Shown here piece after piece: positions 8,526-16,620 of a DNA stretch of 64,000 nt (the first letter of the stretch is position 1; every line of letters starts with the position of its first letter). The notes below the pieces were generated by a model. That model was not told the origin of the DNA and made no database searches. It saw only the letters and a list, made by a program, of their open reading frames with translations. The stretch lies in NCBI RefSeq assembly GCF_018069565.1, contig NZ_JAGPNL010000001.1:1674001-1738000 (forward strand), in the 5' to 3' direction. The translations under genes were made by a program, and so were the position numbers. The stretch comes from Streptomyces tagetis. GTDB lineage: Bacteria; Actinomycetota; Actinomycetes; Streptomycetales; Streptomycetaceae.

Positions 8526-10769
8526 GTGAAACGACGCAGAACCGCGCTCGTCTGCCTGACGGCCCTGCTGGCCGCGGCCGTCACCGCGCTGCCCGCCGCC
8601 CCGGCCGGCGCCGACGAGACCGAGCAGATCAGGAACGGCACCTTCGACGGCGGCACGGACCCCTGGTGGTCCACGCCCAACGTCACCGCGGGCCCGGACG
8701 GCGGCCGGCTCTGCGCCGACGTCCCCGGCGGCACCGGCCAGCGCTGGGACGCCGCCGTCGGCCAGAACGACCTCACCCTCGTCGCGGGGGAGTCCTACCG
8801 CCTCTCCTTCACCGCCGACGGCACCCCCGCAGGCCACGTGGTGCGCGCCGTCGTGGGGCTGTCCGTGGAGCCGTACGACACCTACCACGAGGTCAGCCCG
8901 CAGCTCAGCGTCTCCGGCGACACCTACGCCTACACCTTCACCGCGCCCGTGGACACCACCCGCGGCCAGGTCGCCTTCCAGCTCGGCGGCAGCGCCGAGC
9001 CCTGGCGGTTCTGCCTCGACGACGTCTCCCTGCTGGGCGGGGTGGCCCCCGAGCCCTACGTCCCCGACACCGGCCCCCGGGTCCGCGTCAACCAGGTCGG
9101 CTACCTGCCCACCGGACCGAAGAACGCCACCCTGGTCACCGACGCCACCGGCCCGCTGCGCTGGCGGCTGCGGGACGCCCGGGGGCGGTCGGTCGCCGAG
9201 GGCCGCAGCGTGCCGCGCGGCATGGACGCCTCCTCCGGACAGAAGGTGCACTCCATCGACTTCGGCTCCTTCACCCGCCGCGGCGAGGGGTACACCCTGG
9301 TCGCCGACGGGGAGACCAGCCACCCCTTCGCCATCGGCACCGCCGCCTACGAGCGGCTGCGCCTCGACGCGGCGAAGTACTACTACACGCAGCGCAGCGG
9401 CACCGCCATCCGCGACGACCTGCGGCCCGGCTACGGCCGCCCCGCCGGCCACGTCGGCGTCGCCCCCAACCAGGGCGACACCAAGGTGCCCTGCCGGCCC
9501 GGCGAGTGCGCCTACACCCTCGACGTCTCCGGCGGCTGGTACGACGCCGGCGACCACGGCAAGTACGTCGTCAACGGCGGCATCTCCACCTGGGAGCTGC
9601 TGAGCACCTACGAGCGCGCGCTGCACGCCCGCACCGGCCGCCCGGCGAAGCTCGGCGACGGCACCCTCGCCATCCCCGAGAGCGGCAACAAGGTGCCCGA
9701 CCTCCTCGACGAGGCCCGCTGGGAGCTGGAGTTCCTGCTGAAGATGCAGGTTCCCGCCGGACAGCCGCTGGCCGGCATGGCCCACCACAAGATCCACGAC
9801 GAGCAGTGGACCGGACTGCCGCTGCTGCCCAGCGCCGACCCGCAGCGCAGGCAGCTCCACCCGCCGACCACCGCCGCCACCCTCAACCTGGCCGCCACCG
9901 CGGCCCAGGCGGCCCGCCTCTACCGCCCCCACGACCGGGCCTTCGCCGCGAAGGCCCTGGCGGCGGCCCGCACCGCCTGGTCGGCCGCGCTCGCCCACCC
10001 GGACCTGCTCGCCGACGAGAGCGACGGCATCGGCGGCGGCGCCTACCCCGACGACCGGGTCGAGGACGAGTTCTACTGGGCCGCGGCCGAGCTGTACCTG
10101 ACCACCGGCGAGAAGAGCTTCGAGACGTACCTCCTGCGCTCCCCGGTGCACACGGCGGACATCTTCGGCCCGCTCGGCTTCGACTGGGCCCGCACCGCCG
10201 CCGCCGGACGCCTGGACCTCGCCACCGTGCCCAGCGCCCTGCCCGGCCGGGACGCCGTGCGCCGCTCCGTCGTCCAGGGCGCCGACCGCTACCTGGCCAC
10301 CCTGAAGGCCCACCCCTACGGCCTGCCCTACGCACCCGACCGCAACGTCTACGACTGGGGCTCCAGCGCGCAGGTCCTCAACAACGCGGTCGTCCTCGCC
10401 ACCGCCCACGACCTCACCGGCAAGACCGCCTACCGCGACGGCGCACTCCAGACCATGGACTACATCCTCGGCCGCAACGCGCTGAACATCTCCTACGTCA
10501 CCGGCTACGGAGAGGTGAACGCCCACAACCAGCACAGCCGCTGGTACGCCCACCAGCTCGACCCCTCCCTGCCCGCCCCGCCCGACGGCACCCTCGCCGG
10601 CGGACCCAACTCGAGCATCCAGGACCCGGTGGCGCAGAGCCTCCTGCAAGGCTGCGTCGGCCAGTTCTGCTACATCGACGACATCGAGTCCTGGGCGACC
10701 AACGAACACACCGTCAACTGGAACGCCGCGCTGACCCGCCTGGCCTCCTTCGTGGCGGACCAGGGCTGA
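8526..10769 (+). CDS. Secreted GH9 cellulase (endoglucanase/exo-glucanase) with N-terminal CBM4/9
   Basis: A 747-residue exported enzyme. A Sec signal peptide ([19 protein letters not shown]...AGADE) is followed by a CBM4/9-type carbohydrate-binding beta-sandwich (about 32-170, [17 protein letters not shown]), an Ig-like CelD_N module (about 180-275) and the GH9 barrel (about 280-745). Catalytic residues are present: the two aspartates in [13 protein letters not shown], the HSRW histidine/arginine region and the acid glutamate in [14 protein letters not shown]9 enzymes cut beta-1,4-glucan with inversion. The modular order resembles theme C/D GH9 cellulases that release cellobiose or short oligomers. 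GTG start with GAGGAG seven bases upstream; CebR-type operator upstream implies induction by cellulose. Confidence 0.95.
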   Translation: MKRRRTALVCLTALLAAAVTALPAAPAGADETEQIRNGTFDGGTDPWWSTPNVTAGPDGGRLCADVPGGTGQRWDAAVGQNDLTLVAGESYRLSFTADGTPAGHVVRAVVGLSVEPYDTYHEVSPQLSVSGDTYAYTFTAPVDTTRGQVAFQLGGSAEPWRFCLDDVSLLGGVAPEPYVPDTGPRVRVNQVGYLPTGPKNATLVTDATGPLRWRLRDARGRSVAEGRSVPRGMDASSGQKVHSIDFGSFTRRGEGYTLVADGETSHPFAIGTAAYERLRLDAAKYYYTQRSGTAIRDDLRPGYGRPAGHVGVAPNQGDTKVPCRPGECAYTLDVSGGWYDAGDHGKYVVNGGISTWELLSTYERALHARTGRPAKLGDGTLAIPESGNKVPDLLDEARWELEFLLKMQVPAGQPLAGMAHHKIHDEQWTGLPLLPSADPQRRQLHPPTTAATLNLAATAAQAARLYRPHDRAFAAKALAAARTAWSAALAHPDLLADESDGIGGGAYPDDRVEDEFYWAAAELYLTTGEKSFETYLLRSPVHTADIFGPLGFDWARTAAAGRLDLATVPSALPGRDAVRRSVVQGADRYLATLKAHPYGLPYAPDRNVYDWGSSAQVLNNAVVLATAHDLTGKTAYRDGALQTMDYILGRNALNISYVTGYGEVNAHNQHSRWYAHQLDPSLPAPPDGTLAGGPNSSIQDPVAQSLLQGCVGQFCYIDDIESWATNEHTVNWNAALTRLASFVADQG

Positions 10770-10783
10770 TCGCGAACGCCCCC

Positions 10784-10848
10784 GCGGTACCGTCGTACCA
10801 GCGCTGTGATCTGCGCGTATTTACGGTCCAGTACCCAGGCGGTACCGT
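10784..10848. promoter_or_regulatory. Paired GCGGTACCGT repeats ahead of the toxin-antitoxin operon
   Basis: GCGGTACCGT occurs at 10784-10793 and again at 10839-10848, the second copy ending six bases before the antitoxin ATG. Each copy has the dyad core GGTACC. Repeated short dyads in a toxin-antitoxin promoter are the usual form of autoregulatory operator; that use is inferred here. Confidence 0.5.
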
Positions 10849-10854
10849 GGGGGC

Positions 10855-11103
10855 ATGCCAGCCCTGAACGTGGAGTTCAGCGACCGCGAACTCGAAGACC
10901 TGCGGCAGATCGCCAAGGAGCGGGGTACGTCCATGAAGGCCCTGGTGCGGGAGGCCGCCGCCGCCGACATAGCCCGCCACCGGGCGCTCCAGGAGGGCGC
11001 GGAGGAGTTCCGCCGGTTCTTCTCCGCGCACGCCGAGGAGTTCGCCGCCGCCTTCCCCGACGACGAACCTCCCCCCGCCCGGGGCGAGGGACGGGCCGCC
11101 TGA
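10855..11103 (+). CDS. Antitoxin of a Doc/Fic-type toxin-antitoxin pair (ribbon-helix-helix-like)
   Basis: Eighty-two residues. The first 45 (LNVEFSDRELEDLRQIAKER, then SMKALVREAAAADIARHRAL) read as a beta-strand plus two helices, the pattern of ribbon-helix-helix DNA-binding antitoxins. The acidic, disordered C-terminal part (EEFRRFFSAHAEEFAAAFPDDE) is the expected toxin-neutralising tail. It is followed after three bases by the Doc-like gene, so the pair is one transcript. It probably represses its own promoter through the repeats just upstream. Confidence 0.82.
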   Translation: MPALNVEFSDRELEDLRQIAKERGTSMKALVREAAAADIARHRALQEGAEEFRRFFSAHAEEFAAAFPDDEPPPARGEGRAA

Positions 11104-11106
11104 CCC

Positions 11107-11484
11107 ATGCCGCCCGACCTCCACATCGACGTCCCCTGGCTGCTCCAGCGGCACGAGGAGGTGCTGCCGGAGCAGCCGGCGATCAACGACTTCTCGGCGC
11201 TGGTCGCCGCCGTCGCCCGGCACCGCGTCGACCCGCCCCGGCTCGGCGTCGACTCCGACCCGGCCTGGCGGGCCGCCGCCCTGCTGCACACCCTCGCCCT
11301 GCTGCGGCCCCTGCCCGCGGCCAACGCCCGCTTCGCCTGCGCCACGGCCGTCGCCTACATGTACGCCAGCGGCGTCGGTATCGACCCGCCCTACGGCGCC
11401 CTGGTCGACCTCGCGCGGGATCTGATGGCGGCCGACGCCGACGTGTACGCGGCGGCCGACCGGCTGCGCTCCTGGCAGATCTGA
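11107..11484 (+). CDS. Doc-like (Fic family) toxin with degenerate active-site motif
   Basis: A 125-residue all-helical protein. The opening (LHIDVPWLLQRHEEVL, INDFSALVAAVARHRV) and the helix around residue 75-100 align with phage P1 Doc. Doc phosphorylates EF-Tu through the motif HxFxxANKR. Here the corresponding stretch is LRPLPAANARFACATA: the catalytic histidine position is arginine, the phenylalanine is leucine and the lysine is alanine, while the asparagine and final arginine remain. The fold and operon context support a toxin origin; catalytic activity of the known kind is doubtful. It could be a non-enzymatic, altered-substrate or decayed member. Confidence 0.82.
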   Translation: MPPDLHIDVPWLLQRHEEVLPEQPAINDFSALVAAVARHRVDPPRLGVDSDPAWRAAALLHTLALLRPLPAANARFACATAVAYMYASGVGIDPPYGALVDLARDLMAADADVYAAADRLRSWQI

Positions 11485-11869
11485 CCCCGCGCCGGTCCCG
11501 CGCACCCCTGCTCACGCGGCGCCCCGGGCCAACTCCCGCGCGGCGCCCGCGCGCAGCGCCCGCACGGCACGGACCGCCCGGCGCGGCGTCACATCGGCTC
11601 CCTTGTCCGGACACGGATTCTGACCTTCTTTCAAAGCCTGGGCCGGGCCACCTGGTCACCTTGTTGACCAGGAGTGGTTTGTGCGAGAGTGAAGCTCTCG
11701 TGCGGGGGGGATGAAGAACGGGTCTCGCACGGGCCCCCATGGACCGGGTCCGGTGCCGCCGCGGCGCACGCGCCCTCCCCTCACCACGCCAGAACGTGAA
11801 ACCGATCCGGACGCCCCGCGTGGCGCACCGGACTCTCCGTGCCCCCGCGCGTGGGAAGGAAATCGCTCA
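11485..11869. other. Intergenic region with two inverted repeats
   Basis: No gene is seen in 385 bases. CCTGGTCA at 11651-11658 and TGACCAGG at 11665-11672 form a perfect eight-base dyad with six-base spacer; CGAGAG at 11684-11689 and CTCTCG at 11695-11700 form a second. They lie 170-220 bases ahead of the next start codon, a plausible operator or leader-hairpin position. The rest is ordinary high-GC spacer. Confidence 0.5.
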
Positions 11870-13474
11870 GTGCCCACCCCTCAGCCCCCTCGTCCCGCCG
11901 GACCGCCCCCGGGCGTGCTCCCCGGCGAATCCGACGAGTTCCTGGCCGCCCTGCTCCGGGACGGTCCGGAGAGCGAGGCCGCCCGTGCCGCCGCGCTGCT
12001 GATGGCGCGGCACTGGCAGCCGGCCCACGACTACGCCGCCGTCTGCCTCGCCACCTCCGGGCGCGTCACCGCCATGGTCACCGCCGCCGCCTGGCACGGC
12101 GTCCTGGACACCCTCGCCCGCGACGAGACGGCCACCGCGCTGCGCCCGCGGCTGCTGGTGGCGGTGCGGGACACGGTCCGTCAGTGGGCCGCCGACGACC
12201 GGACCACCGCGGTCCTGCCGCAGGTGCTCAAGCCCGCCGGGGGGCGCGGCATGCGCGCGGCCACCACCCTCACCCCGGACAACCGCCTGCTCGCCGCCCG
12301 CGCCTTCGCCGCCCTGCCCGGCGCCGCCCGCACCCTGCTCTGGCACACCGAGGTCGAGGGCGAACCCCTCGGCGTCCCGGCCCAACTGCTCGGCACGGAC
12401 GCCGACACGGCGGCGGCCACCCTGGAGCAGGCGCGGGAGAAGTTCCGCGAGGCGTGCGTCCAGGCCCATCTGCACCACGCGCCCACCCGCGACTGCCGCT
12501 ACCACAACCGCCTCCTCGACGTCTCCATCCGCCGCGGCGGCACCCTCCTGCCCGAGGTGCGCGAACACCTCGCGGAGTGCCCCCACTGCCGCCACGCCGC
12601 CGACCAGCTCGGCCACTTCGACGGCCGGCTGGGCACGCTGATCGCCGAGTCGGTGCTCGGCTGGGGCGCCCGCCGCTACCTCGACTCCCGCCCCGGCCGG
12701 ACGGGCCAGTCCACCGCCAAGGGCGGCGGACGCTCCCGGGGCCGCCGCGCCGGTCTGCTGGCCCGCGTCCCCCTGCCGCTGTCGCGCGTCGCGTCGGGAC
12801 CGCGCTCCGTGCGGTCGGCGCTGCGCGGGGTCGGCGCCGCCTCGGCCGGGGTGCTGGCGATCGTGCTCGTGGTCACCGTCTGGTCGTACGACGGCGGCGC
12901 CGCCGACCCGGCCGCCTCCACCAGCGCCGTCGGCGGCAGCGGCACCACCTCGGCGACGAGCCGGCCCAAGCCGCCCGGCGCCGCCAAGCTGCCCGCCGCC
13001 GCCGACCGCAGCCGCCTGCGCAACGTCGCCGCCGGCCTCTGCCTCGACCTGCGGGGCGAGCCCGAGGCCGGTGCGGGCGCCCGGCTGGCCCCCTGCTCCG
13101 AGGCGTGGACCCAGCAGTGGACGTACGAGGAGGACGGGCTGCTGCGCAGCGTCGCCGACCCCGGACTCTGCCTCGACTCGAAGGCCGACGCCGGGGTCGT
13201 CATCCTCGGCGCCTGCGTCGAGCCGGGCGGCGAACGCGGCGACGACGTGCGCTACGACGTCTCCGCCCAGGGCGAGTTCGTGCCGCGCCGCCGGAGCGGA
13301 CTGGCCCTCGCCGCGAGCGCGCCGACCGCGGAGGCGGACGTCGTCGTCGGCGTCCGGGACGGCGGCGACGGACAGCTCTGGCGGATCGAGCCCGCGCCGG
13401 CGGGGGAGGGGCCGCTCTCCTTCTCCGAGCACGTCGTCCCGGCCGGCCGCTCCGCCGACCAGCCGGTCGCCTGA
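11870..13474 (+). CDS. ECF-sigma-like / zinc-finger / transmembrane / ricin-lectin fusion protein
   Basis: A 534-residue membrane protein. Residues about 20-120 (AHDYAAVCLATSG..., AAAWHGVLDTLARDE) and 150-215 (LLAARAFAALPGAARTLLWH, EQAREKFREACVQAH) resemble regions 2 and 4 of actinobacterial ECF-like sigma proteins. Next is a zinc-finger-like HLAECPHCRHAADQL (about 225-240), a basic stretch, one membrane helix (ASAGVLAIVLVVTVWSY, about 325) and an extracytoplasmic proline/serine linker ending in a ricin-type beta-trefoil lectin (GLCLDLRGEPEAG, GLCLDSKADAG, QQWTYEEDG, QLWRIEP). The order predicts a cytoplasmic sigma-like part tied to an outside sugar-binding part. GTG at 11870 with GGAAGGA nine bases upstream. 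Whether the sigma part binds RNA polymerase is unknown. Confidence 0.75.
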   Translation: MPTPQPPRPAGPPPGVLPGESDEFLAALLRDGPESEAARAAALLMARHWQPAHDYAAVCLATSGRVTAMVTAAAWHGVLDTLARDETATALRPRLLVAVRDTVRQWAADDRTTAVLPQVLKPAGGRGMRAATTLTPDNRLLAARAFAALPGAARTLLWHTEVEGEPLGVPAQLLGTDADTAAATLEQAREKFREACVQAHLHHAPTRDCRYHNRLLDVSIRRGGTLLPEVREHLAECPHCRHAADQLGHFDGRLGTLIAESVLGWGARRYLDSRPGRTGQSTAKGGGRSRGRRAGLLARVPLPLSRVASGPRSVRSALRGVGAASAGVLAIVLVVTVWSYDGGAADPAASTSAVGGSGTTSATSRPKPPGAAKLPAAADRSRLRNVAAGLCLDLRGEPEAGAGARLAPCSEAWTQQWTYEEDGLLRSVADPGLCLDSKADAGVVILGACVEPGGERGDDVRYDVSAQGEFVPRRRSGLALAASAPTAEADVVVGVRDGGDGQLWRIEPAPAGEGPLSFSEHVVPAGRSADQPVA

Positions 13475-13982
13475 CACCCGGCCCTCCGGGGGCGGGCCGC
13501 TCCGCCAGGTGCTCCGGGCCGAGGCCGTGGCCGTCGTCCCGGCCGAGCGCCACCGCTCCGCGCCGGGCGCGGGCGCCCTGGTGACGTCGTCCCCGGGCGT
13601 CCCCGGTACGCGCCCCGCCGTCGAACGGCACCGTGAGCCGCTCCCGCCGCCACGGCCTCCGGCGGCGCGTCGGCCCGGTGACCGCGCCCGGCCACCCGGC
13701 GCCCGCCGTGGCACGGCCCCCGATCGCGGGGTGTTTCCGGTCGATCGGCGAACGCGCCGATCACGCCATCCGGCCGCCCCGCGTGATCAAGAACCCCACC
13801 GTTGCGGTCCCGGGGCGGCCACTGTTGGTGACTTCACGCCACTGATTCAATACGCAAGGTTACCGAAACCCGTGGGGTCGGGATGAGTTCCGGCGGCGGA
13901 CTCGGCAGACTCGCGCTCGCCGCCCCGGCACCCGACCGGGCCGGGCCGGCACACCCCTGTGACGAGCGGAAGGAAGCACACC
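13475..13982. other. Intergenic region upstream of the protease inhibitor gene
   Basis: No convincing gene in 508 bases. GATCGGCG at 13743-13750 and CGCCGATC at 13755-13762 form a perfect hairpin with an AACG loop, possibly ending the upstream transcript. TTGGTG at 13825-13830 and CAATAC at 13848-13853, 17 bases apart, are a weak vegetative-type promoter candidate for the inhibitor gene. Confidence 0.4.
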
Positions 13983-14417
13983 ATGCGGAAGACCGCGCGC
14001 TGGGCAGCGACTCTGGGCCTGACGGCCACCGCCGTCTGCGGGCCCCTCGCCGGGGCGGCACCCGCCTCCCCGGACCCCGCCCCCGCGTCGCTCCACGCCC
14101 CCTCGGCCCTCGTACTGACCGTCGGGCACGGAGAGAGCGCTGCCACCACCGCCCCGGTCCGCGCGGTCACCCTGGCCTGCGCCCCGGGGCCCTCCGGAAA
14201 CCACCCGGACGCCGCCCGCGCCTGTGCCGAACTGCGGGGCGCGGGCGGCGACGTCGACGCCCTCGGGGACGGCGGCGCCGCCTTCTGCACCCAGCAGTAC
14301 GCACCCGTCGTCGTCACCCTCGACGGCGTCTGGGAGGGGCGCCGCGTCTCCGTCGAGCGGACCTTCCCCAACGACTGCGTCAAGGACGCCCGCGGCGCGG
14401 GAGTCCTCGCCTTCTAG
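13983..14417 (+). CDS. Secreted SSI-family (subtilisin inhibitor-like) protease inhibitor
   Basis: A 144-residue precursor with Sec signal peptide ([18 protein letters not shown]...GAAPA). The mature part shows the SSI fold: ALVLTVGHG strand, first disulfide pair in [21 protein letters not shown], second between FCTQQYAP and FPNDC, and the conserved [23 protein letters not shown] proteins are secreted in the late growth phase and block secreted serine proteases as dimers. In classical SSI the reactive loop is CPMVYDP with Met at P1; here it is CTQQYAP, putting Gln at P1. That is unusual and should shift specificity. ATG at 13983 with GGAAGGA eight bases upstream. Confidence 0.93.
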   Translation: MRKTARWAATLGLTATAVCGPLAGAAPASPDPAPASLHAPSALVLTVGHGESAATTAPVRAVTLACAPGPSGNHPDAARACAELRGAGGDVDALGDGGAAFCTQQYAPVVVTLDGVWEGRRVSVERTFPNDCVKDARGAGVLAF

Positions 14418-14549
14418 CGGCACGAGCACCCCCGCCGGGCGCGCGCGGTCGCGCCCCGCCACGGACCGGGACCGTACGCACCGCGCCGCACGACCGGCCG
14501 CTCGCCGCTGGGGAGGGCGAGCGCAGCGGCGCGTGGGCGCGGTCCCGCA

Positions 14550-14590
14550 CCGGGGGCGGCGGACGGAGTGGGGCCGTCCGCCGCCCCCGG
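14550..14590. terminator. Strong bidirectional hairpin terminator
   Basis: A perfect 17-bp stem (14550-14566 with 14574-14590) closes a seven-base loop AGTGGGG between the convergent inhibitor and CDGSH genes. A smaller seven-base stem lies nearer the inhibitor stop at 14437-14456. Neither has a U-tract. Confidence 0.8.
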
Positions 14591-14612
14591 AACCCCGCCG
14601 GGCCCCCGGCGC

Positions 14613-14846
14613 TCAGTCCCTGGGCTCCCGGGGGCCCGGTCCGTGCCCGGTCCGGGCGCGGTGGCTGGTGTCGCACCACGGGAAGCGGCGGCTGCGCCGG
14701 CAGGTGCACAGCGCGACCCGGAAGCGGTCGGAGGAGACGGTCGTCCCGTCCTCCAGCTCGACCTCCACCGGGCCCTCCACCAGCAGGGGGCCCCGGCGCT
14801 GGACGGTGACGCGGCGCGGCGGGCCGTCAGACGGGGAGTTCGGCAC
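14613..14846 (-). CDS. CDGSH iron-sulfur domain protein
   Basis: Seventy-seven residues from a GTG start. The single cluster motif CTCRRSRRFPWCDTSH matches C-x-C-x2-(S/T)-x3-P-x-C-D-x-(S/T)-H and should bind a 2Fe-2S cluster with three cysteines and one histidine; the usual glycine after the aspartate is threonine here. Such proteins transfer electrons or clusters. Its start lies inside the end of the methyltransferase gene (20-base overlap), so it is the third member of a coupled unit with the methyltransferase and the diiron enzyme upstream, and may serve as electron donor to the latter (inference). Confidence 0.88.
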   Translation of the reverse strand: MPNSPSDGPPRRVTVQRRGPLLVEGPVEVELEDGTTVSSDRFRVALCTCRRSRRFPWCDTSHRARTGHGPGPREPRD

Positions 14847-15537
14847 GGACCACCACCAGCTCTTCCTCGTTCTCGCCCAGGGGCAGCAGACCCCGCTGCC
14901 GCAGCCAGTGCGCCCGGCCGTTGACCACGGGCCCGAACGCGATCCGGCGCCGCCGGGTCACCGCCGCCTTCAGCCCCGCCTCGCGCAGGTGATCCACGGT
15001 CCGCCCGGGATGGCTCAGCCCCGACTGCACCAGCAGCAGCACGCCCCCGGGGAGCAGCAGCTCCGGCGCCTGCCGGCAGATCCGGTCCAGGACCAGCCGG
15101 CCGTCGTGCCCGGCGTCCCAGGCCCGCGCGGCGCCGCGCGGCGGGCGGGCGCCGCCCGGGGCGGGGACGTAGGGCGGGTTGGTGAGGACGAGGTCGAAGC
15201 GCTCGCCGCGCACCGGGGTGAAGAGGTTGCCGTGGCGGACCCGGACGCGGTGCCCGGAGCGGGCCGCGTTGAGCCGCGTCACGCACACCGCGCGCCAGGA
15301 CACGTCCACCGCCGTCACCCGGGCGCCGCGCCGCGCGGCGGCCAGCGCGAGGGCGCCGGAGCCGGTGCCCACGTCGAGGACGGCCGCGCCGGGCGGCAGC
15401 GGTTCGTCGGACAGGGCCCGTTCCAGCAGGGCGGTGTCGTCCTGGGGGGCGTAGACGCCCCAAGCCGTCGTGAAGTGCACGGGGCACCAAGTACCCACGT
15501 CGCCGCGTCTCATGGGAGCCGATGTAAGGAGGCTCAC
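14827..15537 (-). CDS. HemK2/MTQ2-type SAM-dependent methyltransferase
   Basis: A 236-residue class I methyltransferase. SAM-binding motif VLDVGTGSGALALAAA (about 45-60), acidic loop TAVDVS and the catalytic LTNPPYVP (NPPY, about 125) define the HemK-like group that methylates glutamine or other planar amide/amino nitrogens in proteins. The GTG at 15537 overlaps the stop of the upstream gene by four bases (GTGA), suggesting translational coupling; an ATG eight codons later (15513) is an alternative. C-terminal NGRAHWLRQRGLL is common in actinobacterial members. Lying beside a peptide export locus, a peptide or protein substrate is plausible but unproven. Confidence 0.87.
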   Translation of the reverse strand: MSLLTSAPMRRGDVGTWCPVHFTTAWGVYAPQDDTALLERALSDEPLPPGAAVLDVGTGSGALALAAARRGARVTAVDVSWRAVCVTRLNAARSGHRVRVRHGNLFTPVRGERFDLVLTNPPYVPAPGGARPPRGAARAWDAGHDGRLVLDRICRQAPELLLPGGVLLLVQSGLSHPGRTVDHLREAGLKAAVTRRRRIAFGPVVNGRAHWLRQRGLLPLGENEEELVVVRAELPV

Positions 15538-16550
15538 GGGACGGCGCGCTCCGGGGCGGGCGGCAGCGGGGTCCGCAGGGAGGAGCGGCCGGCCCGCCAG
15601 TCGGCCAGCGTCCGGGCGGAGAAGAGGTCCTCGACGTGGCCGGTGGCGTCGACACCGAAGGCCACGTCGGCCGCGAGCCACGGTTCCTCCTCCAGCAGCC
15701 CGCCGATCACCTCGTGCCGCACGATCTGCTCGTGGACCGCGTCGGCCTCCACGTGCTCGTCGTAGAAGTGCTCGGCGGCCGGGCCCGCGCCGGTGCGGCG
15801 CATCGCCTCGGCGAGCCGCCGCGAACCGGGCGAGGAGGTGATCTCGACCGCCGCGAAATGGCCCACCAGGGCGCCGCGCAGGGCCCGGTGCAGGCCGAAC
15901 AGGGACATCAGGTTCACCGTGGCCAGGCACTGTGCCGAGGCGGCGTCCAGGTGGCGTCCGTACGCGGTGTCCAGGCCCAGGTCCGCCATCAGGCCGGCGA
16001 ACAGGCGCGCGTGCACCCGGTCGGCCCGGCCGCCGCCGTACTCGTCGAACTCCACCGCCGCCATCGCCGCCTTCGCCCGCCCCCACAGCCGGGGCAGCAC
16101 CCAGGCGTGGGGGTCCGCCTCCTTGAGGTGGTACAGGGACCGCTGGGCCGCGTACTCGCGCAGGTGCCACAGCTCGCCCTCGTCCCGCAGGAAGTGGCTC
16201 ACGCCCCGGCCGTCCACGGGCTCCACGAGGAGTTCCCCGACGGCCCCGGCCACGTCGTCGCGGGCCGGGACACCGGCGCGCAGCGCGGCCAGGAAACGCC
16301 GCTCCAGCCCCGCGCGGGCGCGCAGCAGCTCCGGGTCCCACTCGCGCTCGGCGGGGACCCCGGCGAACCCCCGGTAGTGCGGCTCGTAGCAGAGGTACAG
16401 GGCGAGCTGGAGGTCGTCGCCGTACGGATCGGCGGCGTCGGCGGCGCCGGGCGGGGGCGGCGGGCCGGTCCCGCGCAGGCGGGAGGCGACGGCCGCGGAG
16501 AGCGGTCCCCGGGCCGGGGGCAGGTGCGGTCCTGCGCGCTCGTGGTCCAT
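15534..16550 (-). CDS. Haem-oxygenase-like iron-containing redox enzyme (diiron oxidase family)
   Basis: A 338-residue helical protein of the iron-containing redox enzyme (haem-oxygenase-like, HDO) superfamily. The C-terminal HFYDEHVEADAVHEQIVRHE carries the metal-ligand pattern E/H-x6-D-x3-H, and GHFAAVEITSS supplies another glutamate. Members with this scaffold (UndA, BesC, SznF, CADD) use a non-haem diiron site and oxygen to desaturate, decarboxylate or N-oxygenate substrates. ATG at 16550; upstream frame is low-complexity. It starts 70 bases after the second ABC transporter ends and overlaps the methyltransferase by four bases. Substrate unknown; a modifying role for the exported peptide is conceivable. 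Confidence 0.83.
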   Translation of the reverse strand: MDHERAGPHLPPARGPLSAAVASRLRGTGPPPPPGAADAADPYGDDLQLALYLCYEPHYRGFAGVPAEREWDPELLRARAGLERRFLAALRAGVPARDDVAGAVGELLVEPVDGRGVSHFLRDEGELWHLREYAAQRSLYHLKEADPHAWVLPRLWGRAKAAMAAVEFDEYGGGRADRVHARLFAGLMADLGLDTAYGRHLDAASAQCLATVNLMSLFGLHRALRGALVGHFAAVEITSSPGSRRLAEAMRRTGAGPAAEHFYDEHVEADAVHEQIVRHEVIGGLLEEEPWLAADVAFGVDATGHVEDLFSARTLADWRAGRSSLRTPLPPAPERAVP

Positions 16551-16620
16551 GGGACCGCGAGTACCCGGCCCCCGCGGCGGGTACCCCCCGGCCCCCGCGG
16601 CCGGTACCCCCGCGCGCCGC

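Noticed and set aside
13633..13845. A 70-residue frame on the plus strand between the lectin and inhibitor genes
   Set aside because: No Shine-Dalgarno, arginine-rich shadow composition and crossing a perfect hairpin; not supported as a gene.
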